64,000 nt of DNA from Verrucomicrobiota bacterium. GTDB taxonomy: Bacteria; Verrucomicrobiota; Verrucomicrobiia; Opitutales; Opitutaceae. Shown here piece by piece: positions 18,401 to 26,088 of this stretch (position 1 is the stretch's first letter; every line of letters begins with the position of its first letter). The stretch covers positions 24,540 through 88,539 of the forward strand of contig JAEYWP010000010.1 in assembly GCA_023428905.1 (NCBI GenBank), written 5' to 3'. The notes under the pieces are model-generated. The model saw nothing but the letters and a program-made list of their open reading frames with translations. It was not told the origin of the DNA and ran no database searches. The position numbers and the translations under genes were made by a program.

Positions 18401-18593
18401 CCGTCACCTTGGTCTCCACCACCTCGGCCGAAGCACCCGGGTAAAAGGTTTCGACCGAGACGATGGGCGAATCGATGTTGGGATACTCCCGGACGGGCAG
18501 CCGGTTGAAGGAGAGCAGCCCGAGCAGGATGATCAGGATGGACGCGACCAGGCAGATGACGGGTCGCTTGACGGAAAGGTCCGACAGGATCAT
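15447..18593 (-). CDS. RND multidrug efflux permease (AcrB/MexB-like, HAE1 family)
   Basis: At 1048 residues it is the expected length of the inner-membrane pump of a tripartite efflux system. It begins with the family signature SVKRPVICLVASILIILLG and YPNIDSPIVSV. Two large periplasmic loops follow TM1 and TM7. The TM4 proton-relay element reads AVGLVVDDAIVMLENI with the Asp pair intact. The substrate is probably a hydrophobic compound, but specificity cannot be read. Its start overlaps the adaptor gene's stop by 4 bp (ATGA), so the two are coupled. No outer-membrane component follows; the TolC-like protein at 6406-7719 is a candidate partner. Confidence 0.95.
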   Translation of the reverse strand: MILSDLSVKRPVICLVASILIILLGLLSFNRLPVREYPNIDSPIVSVETFYPGASAEVVETKVTEPLEKEVASIDGIRVIRSTSSEENSRISVEFTLDREIDEAANDVRDRVSRARGRLPREIENVQVSKTESDSSPIITLSFNSEVYSRLEITEMVERIALQRLQTIPGVGAVNIRGPRYAMRLWIDSDRMAAYGLTVVDVENALRQQNVDIPGGRIESSAREFPVRLQGNMAQVSEYEDLVLATRGNYQVKFSDIGRVELGSEDYRGESHYKGIPTVGVQVLRQAQSNLLDVANAVKALIPVIQEEMPKGVNVGIGYDTSVFVGRSVKEVYKTLWEACVLVILMIFLFLRDWRATFIPLLAIPVSIVGSFALMSWMGFSLNVLTLLALVLAVGLVVDDAIVMLENIYRRIEEGETPLHAAIHGAREVAFAVIATTLTLAAVFLPVAFQSGQTGRLFFEFGITLAVSVLVSAFVALTLTPMLCSRMLRARVVNGQARHGWLYEKTEPFFVRINGWYERSLRAAFRVPAFVLLGALLFTLGGFYTYTQLQRELTPLEDRGLFTANFIPPVGSTPAYMKAYSGEMERTILGIPEMDRTFHRSGDGSRAFVFATLKPWEERERSTQEVMAELRGKFRQITGGQAFASPVRPLGSRRGGSGVEMVLLGNDFTELQKIGAQLVTEMRQSPVFNLPRVDPSPTKPQLDVRIDRARAADLGVPIASIASTLESLLGGRRVTQFQRGNQQYYVLVQVEDAERTTPNDLSRLYVRSQSGELIQLSNVVSFSESVVPENYPHFNRMRSVTVSAQLAGGATIGDGVDFLSDRVTALLPTGYAFAWDGETREFVESGSDTYMLFGLALLFTFLILAAQFESWVHPVTIFTGVVLALAGGILVLYCTRFFGAPMTDNLFSRFGLIMLIGLVAKNGILIVEFANQLQIAGKNAFDAAFESAALRFRPILMTAIATILGAVPIAFASGAGAETRNPMGLVVVGGLSIATVMTLFVIPIFYVLVDRLCVRFTGRSSAHGLKRADEISREVDRDRHSAPVGAGK

Positions 18594-19687
18594 GCGCCAC
18601 CTCCCGGCTGAAATTCGCGGCGGAGCGGGCGGGGCTCCAGTTTTGCCCCGGGGAAAAGCACGAGGGATCCGACACCTGCGGCTACGACCGTGCGCCCCTC
18701 GATGAAGCCCTCGTTCGACGCCGTGACCTCCACCACCCCGCGGGCCCGAAGGCCGAGCTGCACGGGGACAAATTCCGCGACGGACTCGCCGCCCGCGTCC
18801 TTGACGAAGATGAGCTGCGGGCCCGAAGGGGTGTTGAGGATCGCACCTTCCGGCACGGCGAAGACGCGCTGCCGCACGTCGAGCACCAGTTCGATGTTTG
18901 CAAACATGCCCGGTTTGAGCTCGGGCGGCGGTTCGGCGAGCAGACCCTTGACCTCACTGGAACGGGTGGCCCGCTCGATCACGGAACTGACGAAATACAC
19001 CTCACCCTCCACCGCCCGCCCCGCCGCGATGCCCTTGGAACTCACGGCAAAGCGGGTGCCATTGCGAACCTTGGCGAGGAAACGTTCCGGAACCTGGAAC
19101 TCGATTTTCAACCGGCTCATGTCATGGACCACCGTGATCACGCTTTGGGTGGTGACATAGTCACCGGGCGAGATGGCGCGGGAGCCGGCCACGCCATCGA
19201 AGGGAGCCTTGACCTCGCTGCGGTCGAGGCGCACGCGCAGCAGGGACAACTCGGCCGAGGAGGCGGCAAATTCGGCATTGGCGCGATCGAAGTCGGCCTG
19301 CGACACCATGCGCGACTCAGCCAGGCTCTGGTTGCGCGCCAGGTTCAGCTCCGCGAGTTTGAAGCGGGCCTCGGTCTGCGCGTATTGGGCCTGCAACTCC
19401 GCATCGTCGATTTTCACCAGCACCTGCCCCGCCTTCACCCGCTGGCCTTCCTCAAAAAGCACGGCCCGCACAGAACCAGCGATCTCAGGGCGGATGCTGG
19501 CAGACTCATTGGCGGCGATCGACCCGACCACGGAAAGCGTTTCCTGCAGGTCCTGCCGCGCGAGCGGTGCGACTTCCACAGGCTGGCGTTGCTGGGCGGG
19601 CCCTGGCCTCGCCTGCGGGGTGTCCGCGCGCCGGCAGGCTGCGCAGAAAACGCTCAACGTGAGGAGGAACGCGAAAAGGGGTCGCAT
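18590..19687 (-). CDS. RND efflux periplasmic adaptor (membrane fusion protein), probable lipoprotein
   Basis: The 365-residue protein has a signal sequence ending in a cysteine-containing segment (FCAACRR, Cys15 or Cys18), so it is probably lipid-anchored. It shows the split lipoyl/hairpin adaptor fold: SIRPEIAGSVRAVLFEEGQRVKAGQVLVKID, then an alpha hairpin at about 85-140, then VKAPFDGVAGSRAISPGDYV. It links the RND pump to an outer-membrane channel. The start at 19687 is chosen for the signal peptide; 16 upstream in-frame residues are not protein-like. It is the first gene of a two-gene operon with the pump. Confidence 0.92.
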   Translation of the reverse strand: MRPLFAFLLTLSVFCAACRRADTPQARPGPAQQRQPVEVAPLARQDLQETLSVVGSIAANESASIRPEIAGSVRAVLFEEGQRVKAGQVLVKIDDAELQAQYAQTEARFKLAELNLARNQSLAESRMVSQADFDRANAEFAASSAELSLLRVRLDRSEVKAPFDGVAGSRAISPGDYVTTQSVITVVHDMSRLKIEFQVPERFLAKVRNGTRFAVSSKGIAAGRAVEGEVYFVSSVIERATRSSEVKGLLAEPPPELKPGMFANIELVLDVRQRVFAVPEGAILNTPSGPQLIFVKDAGGESVAEFVPVQLGLRARGVVEVTASNEGFIEGRTVVAAGVGSLVLFPGAKLEPRPLRREFQPGGGA

Positions 19688-19768
19688 GCTGGACAGCATG
19701 ACGCAGACGCTGCCCAACAGTTGCGCCGCCCGCAATGGTCGGCGCAGAAAAAACGGCCGCGCCGCCGC

Positions 19769-20152
19769 TTACCCGATCAGCTTCGAGTAGGCGTCCGGAT
19801 CCAGCAGGGTGCCCGGTGCGGACGGGTCGGCCAGCTTTACGCGCATCATCCAGCCGGAGGCGTAGGGCGACTGGTTCACCGTCTCGGGAGCGGAGTTCAG
19901 CTGCCCGTTGATCTCAAGCACGGTGCCGGCGACGGGGCTATAGAGGTCGGAGGCCGCCTTGACGGACTCAACCACCCCGAAACTCTCCCCTGCCTTGAGC
20001 GTCGCTCCAATCTTGGGCAGCTGGACGAAGGTGATGTCACCCAGCGAGCTCTGAGCGTAGTCAGTGATTCCGATGATGGCGGTGCCATCGGATTCCAGCT
20101 TCAGCCACTCGTGCGACTTGGCGTATTTCAGATCGGTCGGGACGCTGCTCAT
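19769..20152 (-). CDS. gcvH: Glycine cleavage system H protein
   Basis: GcvH shuttles the methylamine intermediate of glycine oxidation on a lipoyl arm. The 127 residues match the family throughout: YAKSHEWLKLE, GITDYAQSSLGDITFVQLP, and the lipoylation site VESVKAASD with Lys65. Length is typical. Its start overlaps the gcvT stop by 4 bp (ATGA), a coupled arrangement. The P protein is not in the window. Confidence 0.97.
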   Translation of the reverse strand: MSSVPTDLKYAKSHEWLKLESDGTAIIGITDYAQSSLGDITFVQLPKIGATLKAGESFGVVESVKAASDLYSPVAGTVLEINGQLNSAPETVNQSPYASGWMMRVKLADPSAPGTLLDPDAYSKLIG

Positions 20153-21252
20153 GAGGACGATTTCTTCAGTTCAACAAACGGGGGTTTCACCAGTTGGAGG
20201 GGAATCTTCTCCCCCCGGATATCGACTGCAAGCGGTTTGGTGGAGGCGCTGCTGCCGACCACCGCAGACCCGATCGCCTGGTTCAGCAGCGGCGAGAGGG
20301 TGCCGGAGACGACCGACCCGACATGGTCGCCGTTCTGGAGCGTCACGGCGGTACCGGCACGGGCGATACGCCGGTCGGCCAACTTGAAATGCACCACCCG
20401 GCGGGCGGAGCCGACCTCCTTCTCGTGCACCAGCGCGTCGCGCCCGATAAAGTCACCCTTTTCCAGTTTCACCACCCAGCCGAGGCCGGCGGTCAAGGGT
20501 GAGATCTCGGGCCCGATCTCGTGCCCATAAAGCGGATACCCGGCCTCGAGCCGGAGGCTGTCGCGGGCGCCCAGCCCGGCGAGTTCAAGGCCCTGCGGGG
20601 TTCCGGCCTGAAGGAGGGCCTCGGCCAGGGCCGGGGCGTCAGCCGCGGCATGATAGAGTTCGAAGCCGTCCTCGCCGGTGTAACCGGTACGGCTGAGCAG
20701 GCAGTGCACGCCCGCCACCGTGCCTTCGGCAAAATGATAATACTTGATCAGGTCGAGCTTGGCGCCGGTCAGTCCCTGCAGGATGGCTGCCGCCTTTGGG
20801 CCCTGGAGGGCGAGCAGAGCATAATCTGCGGAACGATCGCGAACGGTGACGTCAAAGCCCTTGGCCTGCTCCCGGATCCAAGCGAGGTCCTGGTCGATGT
20901 TGCCCGCGTTGATGCAGAGGAAAAAGTCTTCCGGCCCGCGTTTGTAGATGAGGAGGTCGTCCACCACCCCTCCGTTGGGGTAACACATCACGGTGTACAG
21001 CACCCGACCGGGATAGAGCTTGGTCACGTCGTTGGTCACGAGGTGTTGCAGAAAGGCCTCCGCCCCGCCGCCGGTCACGTCCACCTCGCCCATGTGGCTC
21101 ACGTCGAAAAGCCCGGCCGCGCGCCGCACCGTCTTGTGCTCCTCGAGGATGGAGCGGTATTGGACCGGCATCTCCCAGCCCGCGAAGTCGACAATCCGTC
21201 CCCCGTGGCTGACGTGGAACGCGTGGAGCGGGGTGCGCTTCAGTTGACTCAT
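20149..21252 (-). CDS. gcvT: Glycine cleavage system T protein (aminomethyltransferase)
   Basis: GcvT transfers the one-carbon unit from the lipoyl arm of GcvH to tetrahydrofolate, releasing ammonia. The 367-residue protein starts LKRTPLHAFHVSHGGRIVDF and keeps the family motifs FDVSHMGEVDV, NDVTKLYPGRVLYTVM, YTGEDGFELY and LEAGYPLYGHEI. It pairs with gcvH downstream. I looked for a glycine riboswitch in the 128-bp gap upstream and saw no convincing aptamer. The gene is divergent from lgt. Confidence 0.96.
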   Translation of the reverse strand: MSQLKRTPLHAFHVSHGGRIVDFAGWEMPVQYRSILEEHKTVRRAAGLFDVSHMGEVDVTGGGAEAFLQHLVTNDVTKLYPGRVLYTVMCYPNGGVVDDLLIYKRGPEDFFLCINAGNIDQDLAWIREQAKGFDVTVRDRSADYALLALQGPKAAAILQGLTGAKLDLIKYYHFAEGTVAGVHCLLSRTGYTGEDGFELYHAAADAPALAEALLQAGTPQGLELAGLGARDSLRLEAGYPLYGHEIGPEISPLTAGLGWVVKLEKGDFIGRDALVHEKEVGSARRVVHFKLADRRIARAGTAVTLQNGDHVGSVVSGTLSPLLNQAIGSAVVGSSASTKPLAVDIRGEKIPLQLVKPPFVELKKSSS

Positions 21253-21380
21253 GCGAAACCATGGCGCCGGGGCGGCCGGCCGGGCAAGGCTGAATTCGGA
21301 GGAGCGGGCCGGCCGTTTGGCGCGGCGGCTGCAGCGCGCGCTCGACGGCGGGTGGCCGGTGTGTCCACGCTGGCCGCGGC

Positions 21381-22256
21381 ATGTCTTTCCTCGCGTTGAT
21401 GGTCAATGGGCACTGGGTGCACGATCTCTCCAAGTTCGTGCCGCTGCTCCACTACAAGGAGCAGTTTGGCGTGCGGTATTACGGCCTCGCCTACGTGCTC
21501 GGTTTCCTCGGCGGTGCCTGGCTGCTGCGCACGTATGCGGAGCGCAAGCGATCCCTGGTGCCGGCCACGCAGGTGATGGACCTGCTTTTCGCGCTGATGA
21601 TCGGCGTCTTTCTCGGCGGCCGCGTCGGCTGGTTCGCACTGTATCACCCCGAACAGCTGGCGGCAGACCCGTTCAGCTTCTTCAAGATCTGGGAGGGCGG
21701 CATGGCGAGCCACGGCGGCTTTCTTGGGGTGGCCTGTGCGCTCCTGTATTTCGCCCGCACCCGCCGGGTGCCCCTGCTCCACGTTTCCGATCTCGTGGTT
21801 TCGGTCGCGCCGCTCGGCCTGATGCTCGGTCGCATCGCCAACTTCATCAACGGCGAGCTCTGGGGTAAGGTCTCCAGCGTCAAATGGGCGGTGATCTTCC
21901 CCGACAGCGCGCCCGGCCTTCCCTACGACCAGATCGCACCACGTCATCCGTCGCAGCTGTACCAGGCGAGTCTGGAGGGCCTTCTTCTTTTCCTCTACCT
22001 CCAGTGGCGCTTCTGGAAAACAAACGCGGTGGCCCGAACCTCCGGGGCGCTCTCCGGCGAGTTCCTGATCGGATATGCGGTTTTCCGCGCCATCGGAGAA
22101 ATCTTCCGCGAGCCGGACGAGGGCGTGAGCCTGCTCTTCGGCCTGAGCCGCGGCACGTTTTATTCCGTCTTCCTCGTCCTCGCCGGCATCGCCCTCCTGG
22201 TGATCTCCCGCCAAAAACGCGTCACCGCGGATCAACACAGCCCCGGAAGGAAGTAA
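21381..22256 (+). CDS. lgt: Prolipoprotein diacylglyceryl transferase
   Basis: Lgt attaches diacylglycerol from phosphatidylglycerol to the lipobox cysteine of prolipoproteins in the inner membrane. The 291-residue protein has about seven hydrophobic segments, the invariant signature GRIANFINGELWG at 150-162, and GGMASHGGF with the conserved His111. Length is typical. The ATG at 21381 begins a short leader before the first membrane segment (FGVRYYGLAYVLGFLGGAW). It stands alone, divergent from gcvT and convergent with the small lipoprotein gene, itself a likely Lgt substrate. Confidence 0.95.
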   Translation: MSFLALMVNGHWVHDLSKFVPLLHYKEQFGVRYYGLAYVLGFLGGAWLLRTYAERKRSLVPATQVMDLLFALMIGVFLGGRVGWFALYHPEQLAADPFSFFKIWEGGMASHGGFLGVACALLYFARTRRVPLLHVSDLVVSVAPLGLMLGRIANFINGELWGKVSSVKWAVIFPDSAPGLPYDQIAPRHPSQLYQASLEGLLLFLYLQWRFWKTNAVARTSGALSGEFLIGYAVFRAIGEIFREPDEGVSLLFGLSRGTFYSVFLVLAGIALLVISRQKRVTADQHSPGRK

Positions 22257-22290
22257 CCAGGAATGAACACGGATCCGGAGCAATGCCTCC

Positions 22291-22320
22291 ATCCGTGTGA
22301 ATCCGTGTCCATCCGCAGTG
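22291..22320. repeat. Decanucleotide-phase repeat between lgt and lipoprotein gene
   Basis: Three consecutive 10-nt units in exact phase begin ATCCG: ATCCGTGTGA, ATCCGTGTCC and ATCCGCAGTG. An ACACGGAT word 20-30 bp upstream is the reverse complement of the same unit. The site is between convergent gene ends. Confidence 0.6.
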
Positions 22321-22343
22321 GATACGGTCTTGCAGGAAGGACC

Positions 22344-22814
22344 TCACTCGTCGGCCGGGGCCGCGAGGGCCTCGGCGAGGTAACGCTGGTAGACTTCGTA
22401 GAGCGCGGTGTCGCGCATCGGTGAGGTTGTCCCCATGCCCGCGTGGCGGTTGAAGTCGTCCTCGATGATTTCGGAGAAAAGCACGGCCACCTCCGTGCCA
22501 CCCGGCACGGGGGACAGTTTCACGTCCACCTGCACCTGCCGTGAGCCACGCATGTCGTCGGACGTCGCCAGACGGCTGAGGCCGGTCAGTTTGCCCTGCG
22601 CCGGCCCGCCGCGGACAAAGGAAAAACTGATCTTCTCCAGCGCCTTCTTTGCCGCAAGATAGGTCGTCCGCTGATCGGCGTTCACCACGTGGGGCCGGTA
22701 GGTCGGCCCGGAGATCCGTTCGCGCATCGCGCCCGGCATGGGCATCGAGTCCATGGACGAGCAGCCGGTGAACGACAGCGTTGAGACGAGGACCGCAAGA
22801 AGGGGAAGTCGCAT
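22344..22814 (-). CDS. Small hypothetical lipoprotein
   Basis: The 156-residue protein has a lipoprotein signal peptide with the lipobox LSFTGC (Cys18) followed by SSMDSM, so it should be anchored to the outer or inner membrane. The rest is a single alpha/beta domain with strands such as RQVQVDVKLSPVPGGTEVAVLFSEI, reminiscent of small beta-barrel or START-like folds, but I do not recognise a named family. It lies downstream of aguA on the same strand, with a 95-bp gap that holds a short heptad repeat array. Confidence 0.75.
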   Translation of the reverse strand: MRLPLLAVLVSTLSFTGCSSMDSMPMPGAMRERISGPTYRPHVVNADQRTTYLAAKKALEKISFSFVRGGPAQGKLTGLSRLATSDDMRGSRQVQVDVKLSPVPGGTEVAVLFSEIIEDDFNRHAGMGTTSPMRDTALYEVYQRYLAEALAAPADE

Positions 22815-22826
22815 GAGAGGAAAACC

Positions 22827-22854
22827 GATGACCCCTCACCACTGACCATTGTTC
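22827..22854 (-). repeat. Short heptad array just upstream of the lipoprotein gene
   Basis: Four 7-nt units in phase. Read towards the lipoprotein gene they are GAACAAT, GGTCAGT, GGTGAGG and GGTCATC. The array ends 12 nt before the ATG. The unit and orientation match the arrays before maf and before the permease at 56010. Confidence 0.55.
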
Positions 22855-22909
22855 AGGCGGACTGTCGAAACGAAAGCGGCCGCGCCATCGGCGCCTCCCG
22901 CACCGCCCC

Positions 22910-23989
22910 TCAGGCCGGCTGCTGCTGGGAGATGCAATGCAGGGTGCCGAGCCCCCAGACTAGCTCGAGACAGTCGATCGGCACGATTTCGCGGTCCGGG
23001 AAACACGCCGCCAGAACCTCCATCGCCTCGCGGTCCTTCTTTGGTTGCCGGAAGGCGGGCATCAGGACGGCGTCGTTGACGATCAGGAAATTGGCATAGC
23101 TGGCTGGCATCTGCTGGCCCTTGCAGAACGTCGGTTTGGGCATCGGCAGCTCGGCCACCTTGAAGCGTTTTCCCGCGGGGGTGCGCAGCGCATGGAGCCG
23201 CTCGAGGTTTTCCTGGAGGATGCGGTGGTTTTTGTCGCGCCGGTTGGTCTCAACCACCGTGACGATGCCGTCCTCGGAATAAAAGCGGCTCAGGTCGTCA
23301 ATGTGCCCATCCGTATCATCGCCGATGATACCGTCGCCCAGCCAGAGAATGGTGTGCACCCCGAGATAATCGCGAAGGTTCTGTTCGATCTGCCCGCGGG
23401 TGAGGTCGGGATTGCGGTTCTTGTTCAGCAGGCACGCCTCGGTGGTGAGGAGCAGGCCGGCACCGTTGACGTCGATCGAACCGCCCTCCAGCACCATCTT
23501 TTTCTCAAAACGACGGAGCCCGAGCGCCTTCGCAATCCGCGGAGGGATCTGGTTGTCCTTGTCGTACGGGGGGTACTTGTCGCCCCAGGCATTGTAGTCC
23601 CAGTCGGTCAGCGCCACCTCACCCGTCTTGTCATTCTTGACGAAGATCGGACCGTGGTCGCGGCACCAGGCATCGTTGGTCGGGTGATTGTAGAAGGTGA
23701 CACGATCGAGGTTGGCACCGGCCTTGGTGATGAGATGGGCGGCGCGCTCCTGGAGCGGCTTGGCGATGTTGATCCGCACCTCCTCGTAACGGCTGATGGT
23801 GGCGACGATCTCGGCGAACTTCGCCGGGATCGGGCGGAAAAAGCCTGGCCAGGTCTTCAGGTTGTGCGGCCACGACAGCCAGACCGCCACCTGTGGTTCC
23901 CACTCCGCGGGCATGCGGAAGCCGAGCGCGCTCGGCGTCGCCGTGGCGGCGGGTTTGGACTTGGCGGGGGCGGCGGTCTTGGCGGGCAT
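22910..23989 (-). CDS. aguA: Agmatine deiminase
   Basis: The enzyme hydrolyses agmatine to N-carbamoylputrescine and ammonia. The 359-residue protein belongs to the guanidino-group modifying superfamily. It has WSWPHN-type segments early, NDAWCRDHGPIF, the GDDTDGHIDDLSRF block, and near the C-terminus GLGTLHC with the nucleophile Cys352. The N-terminal 20 residues are Ala/Lys/Pro-rich and probably disordered. It starts 4 bp after the aguB stop, so the two catalyse consecutive steps from one transcript. Confidence 0.94.
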   Translation of the reverse strand: MPAKTAAPAKSKPAATATPSALGFRMPAEWEPQVAVWLSWPHNLKTWPGFFRPIPAKFAEIVATISRYEEVRINIAKPLQERAAHLITKAGANLDRVTFYNHPTNDAWCRDHGPIFVKNDKTGEVALTDWDYNAWGDKYPPYDKDNQIPPRIAKALGLRRFEKKMVLEGGSIDVNGAGLLLTTEACLLNKNRNPDLTRGQIEQNLRDYLGVHTILWLGDGIIGDDTDGHIDDLSRFYSEDGIVTVVETNRRDKNHRILQENLERLHALRTPAGKRFKVAELPMPKPTFCKGQQMPASYANFLIVNDAVLMPAFRQPKKDREAMEVLAACFPDREIVPIDCLELVWGLGTLHCISQQQPA

Positions 23990-23993
23990 GGAA

Positions 23994-24875
23994 TCAGAGC
24001 TGGTCGATGAAGCGTTTGGTCAGGTCACCGTAGGCGTCGATGCGCCGGTCGCGCAGGAACGGCCAGTGCGTCCGGGTGACGTCGACCTTGTCCAATTCGA
24101 CCGTGGTGAGGAGGATTTCCTCCTTGTCCGGGCTGGCCTTGGCCAGGATCTGGCCGCTGGTGCCGGCGACAAAACTCTGTCCCCAGAATTCCAGGCCGTC
24201 ACCGCCCACCGGGGTCTCAAGACCCACCCGATTGATTGCGGCGACATAACAGCCATTCGCCACCGCATGGCCGCGCTGGATCGTTTCCCAGGCTCCGTGC
24301 TGGTTGACGCCATACTCCGCCTTTTCCTTCGGATGCCAGCCGATCGCGGTGGGATAAAAGAGAATCTCCGCCCCCTGCAACGCGGTCAGTCGGGCGCCCT
24401 CGGGGTACCACTGGTCCCAGCAGACCAGCACGCCGATGCGGCCATACTTCGTCTGCCACGCGCGGAAGCCGGTGTCGCCGGGTGTGAAGTAGAACTTCTC
24501 GTAGAAGAGCGGATCGTCCGGGATGTGCATCTTGCGGTACACCCCGAGCAGCTCGCCGCCCGCGTCGATCACGACCGCGGTGTTGTGATAAAGGCCCGAG
24601 GCACGCTTTTCAAAAAGCGAGCCGATCACGACCACGTTGTGCTCCTTGGCGAGCTTCTGAAAAGCGAGGGTGCTGGGACCCGGGATGGGTTCGGCCAGCT
24701 TGAAGTTTTCGTGGTCCTCATTCTGGCAGAAGTACTGCGAGCGAAAGAGCTCCTGCGTGCAAATGATCTGGGCGCCCTGTTTCGCCGCGCGCTCCGCGAG
24801 CGAAAGGGTCTTGGCCAGGTTTTCCTCCGGGTTGGCACCACAAGCGTGCTGAAGCAGACCGAGCGTGACTTTCAT
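23994..24875 (-). CDS. aguB: N-carbamoylputrescine amidase
   Basis: This nitrilase-superfamily enzyme cleaves N-carbamoylputrescine to putrescine, CO2 and ammonia. The catalytic Glu42 (CTQELFRSQYF), Lys115 (YRKMHIPDDP) and Cys152 (VLVCWDQWYPEGAR) are all visible, and the CWDQWYPE context is typical of AguB. Length (293) is typical. With aguA it completes the plant-like agmatine route to putrescine. Its own upstream gap (24876-25096) carries a 10-nt phased repeat and hairpins. Confidence 0.95.
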   Translation of the reverse strand: MKVTLGLLQHACGANPEENLAKTLSLAERAAKQGAQIICTQELFRSQYFCQNEDHENFKLAEPIPGPSTLAFQKLAKEHNVVVIGSLFEKRASGLYHNTAVVIDAGGELLGVYRKMHIPDDPLFYEKFYFTPGDTGFRAWQTKYGRIGVLVCWDQWYPEGARLTALQGAEILFYPTAIGWHPKEKAEYGVNQHGAWETIQRGHAVANGCYVAAINRVGLETPVGGDGLEFWGQSFVAGTSGQILAKASPDKEEILLTTVELDKVDVTRTHWPFLRDRRIDAYGDLTKRFIDQL

Positions 24876-24960
24876 GATGTAAGGGCAACCGCGGGCGGAG
24901 CAGGATCCACAGATCTAGGGATTTCCACGCTCGACACGGCGCCAAAACACCGCGCAAGCC

Positions 24961-24990
24961 TCTGTGAACCGCTGTGTTCCTCCTTGGTTA
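24961..24990. repeat. Decanucleotide-phase repeat upstream of aguB
   Basis: Three 10-nt units in phase: TCTGTGAACC, GCTGTGTTCC and TCCTTGGTTA. They follow a degenerate TCTGTGNNCC pattern. The site is 86 bp upstream of the aguB start. Confidence 0.5.
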
Positions 24991-25026
24991 AGGTGAACAA
25001 TGGTTGCGCAACTTGTGAGCGCGGGC

Positions 25027-25056
25027 CTGCACCGCAATCACAATGTTGCGGTGCAG
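25027..25056. repeat. Perfect 11-bp inverted repeat downstream of hisG
   Basis: CTGCACCGCAA (25027-25037) and its exact reverse complement (25046-25056) flank an 8-nt loop. No T tract follows on either strand, so this is either a Rho-type or RNA-stability hairpin, or a protein operator for aguB. Confidence 0.6.
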
Positions 25057-25073
25057 CGTGAAATGTTTGCGAC

Positions 25074-25089
25074 GGCGGTGACCACCGCC
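25074..25089 (-). terminator. GC hairpin directly after hisG
   Basis: GGCGGT / ACCGCC with a 4-nt loop lies 7 bp beyond the hisG stop on the minus strand. There is no T run. It probably contributes to transcript ending together with the hairpin at 25027-25056. Confidence 0.35.
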
Positions 25090-25096
25090 GCGCGGT

Positions 25097-25981
25097 TCAG
25101 AACACGACCTTGTTCAGCGGATACTCCACGATGCCCTCGGCGCCCATCGCCTTGAGCTGAGGGATGATCTCCCGGACCACGCTTTCGTCGATGATGGTTT
25201 CGAGGGCGATCCAGTCCGCATTGCTGAGCGGCGAGATCGTCGGGTTGCGCAGCGCCGGGATTGCCTTGATGATCGCGTCGAGCGACGACTTCGGTGCGTT
25301 CATCTTCAGGCCCACCTTGCTGCCGGCCTCGAGCGCCCCGGTGAGGAGCAGCGCGATCGTCTCGATCTTCTTTCGTTTGGCGGGATTCGCCCAGCTCGCC
25401 TTGTTCGCGATCAGCTTGGTGTTGGTCGTCAGCAGCGTATCCACAATCCGGAGCTTGTTCGCCCGCAGGGAGCTTCCGGTCTCGGTGATGTCCACGATCG
25501 CGTCCACCAGGTCCGGCACCTTCACCTCGGTCGCACCCCAGGAGAACTCGATCTGGACGGGTATGCCCTTCGCCTCGAAATAACGCTTCACCGTGTTGAC
25601 CAGCTCGGTGGCGACACGCTTGCCGGCCAGATCCTCCGGCTTCTTCACCGAGGAGGACTCCGGCACGCAGAGCACCCAGCGCGATTTCTGCACCGAGGCA
25701 CGGCTGTAGACCAGATCGCACACCTCAACCACGTCGGAGTTGTTCTCCTGGATCCAGTCGTAGCCGGTCAGGCCGCAGTCGAAAAAGCCGTGCTCCACAT
25801 AACGGCTGACCTCCTGGGCGCGGATGAAGCGCCCATCGAGTTCGGCGTCGTCGATCACCGGTTTGTACGAGCGCGAGCTCGTGGTGATTTTCCAACCTGC
25901 CTTGGCGAACAGGTTCTTGGTCGATTCCTCGAGACTGCCCTTCGGCAGACCGAGCATGAGGAGCGGAGTAGGATCAGCCAC
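25097..25981 (-). CDS. hisG: ATP phosphoribosyltransferase, long form
   Basis: HisG starts histidine synthesis by joining ATP and PRPP. The protein (294 residues from the GTG at 25981) begins with the family strand LLMLGLPKGSLEEST and has YVEHGFFDCGLTGYDWI. The PRPP loop appears as VDAIVDITETGSSLRAN. A C-terminal domain of about 75 residues (VGLKMNAP...GIVEYPLNKVVF) marks the long form with histidine feedback regulation and no HisZ. Starts are uncertain: the ATG at 25957 (286 residues) would trim the first strand, and an upstream ATG at 26104 adds unlikely sequence. No other his genes are near. Confidence 0.92.
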   Translation of the reverse strand: MADPTPLLMLGLPKGSLEESTKNLFAKAGWKITTSSRSYKPVIDDAELDGRFIRAQEVSRYVEHGFFDCGLTGYDWIQENNSDVVEVCDLVYSRASVQKSRWVLCVPESSSVKKPEDLAGKRVATELVNTVKRYFEAKGIPVQIEFSWGATEVKVPDLVDAIVDITETGSSLRANKLRIVDTLLTTNTKLIANKASWANPAKRKKIETIALLLTGALEAGSKVGLKMNAPKSSLDAIIKAIPALRNPTISPLSNADWIALETIIDESVVREIIPQLKAMGAEGIVEYPLNKVVF

Positions 25982-26088
25982 GGGGCGAAGGCACACAGCG
26001 GCCGAAATGCCTTCAAGACTAATCTCCCGGCGCGCCTCCGCCCTGGTCAGGGAATTAGCCGGGGCGGTCGTTCCACCTGAGGATTCTT

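Noticed and set aside
16797..18611. A 604-codon frame antisense to the RND pump gene
   Set aside because: Low-complexity Asp/His/Arg-rich translation, opposite to a well-conserved permease.
21253..21380. Possible glycine riboswitch upstream of gcvT
   Set aside because: No tandem aptamer motifs are visible on the minus strand, and the gap is short and simply GC-rich.
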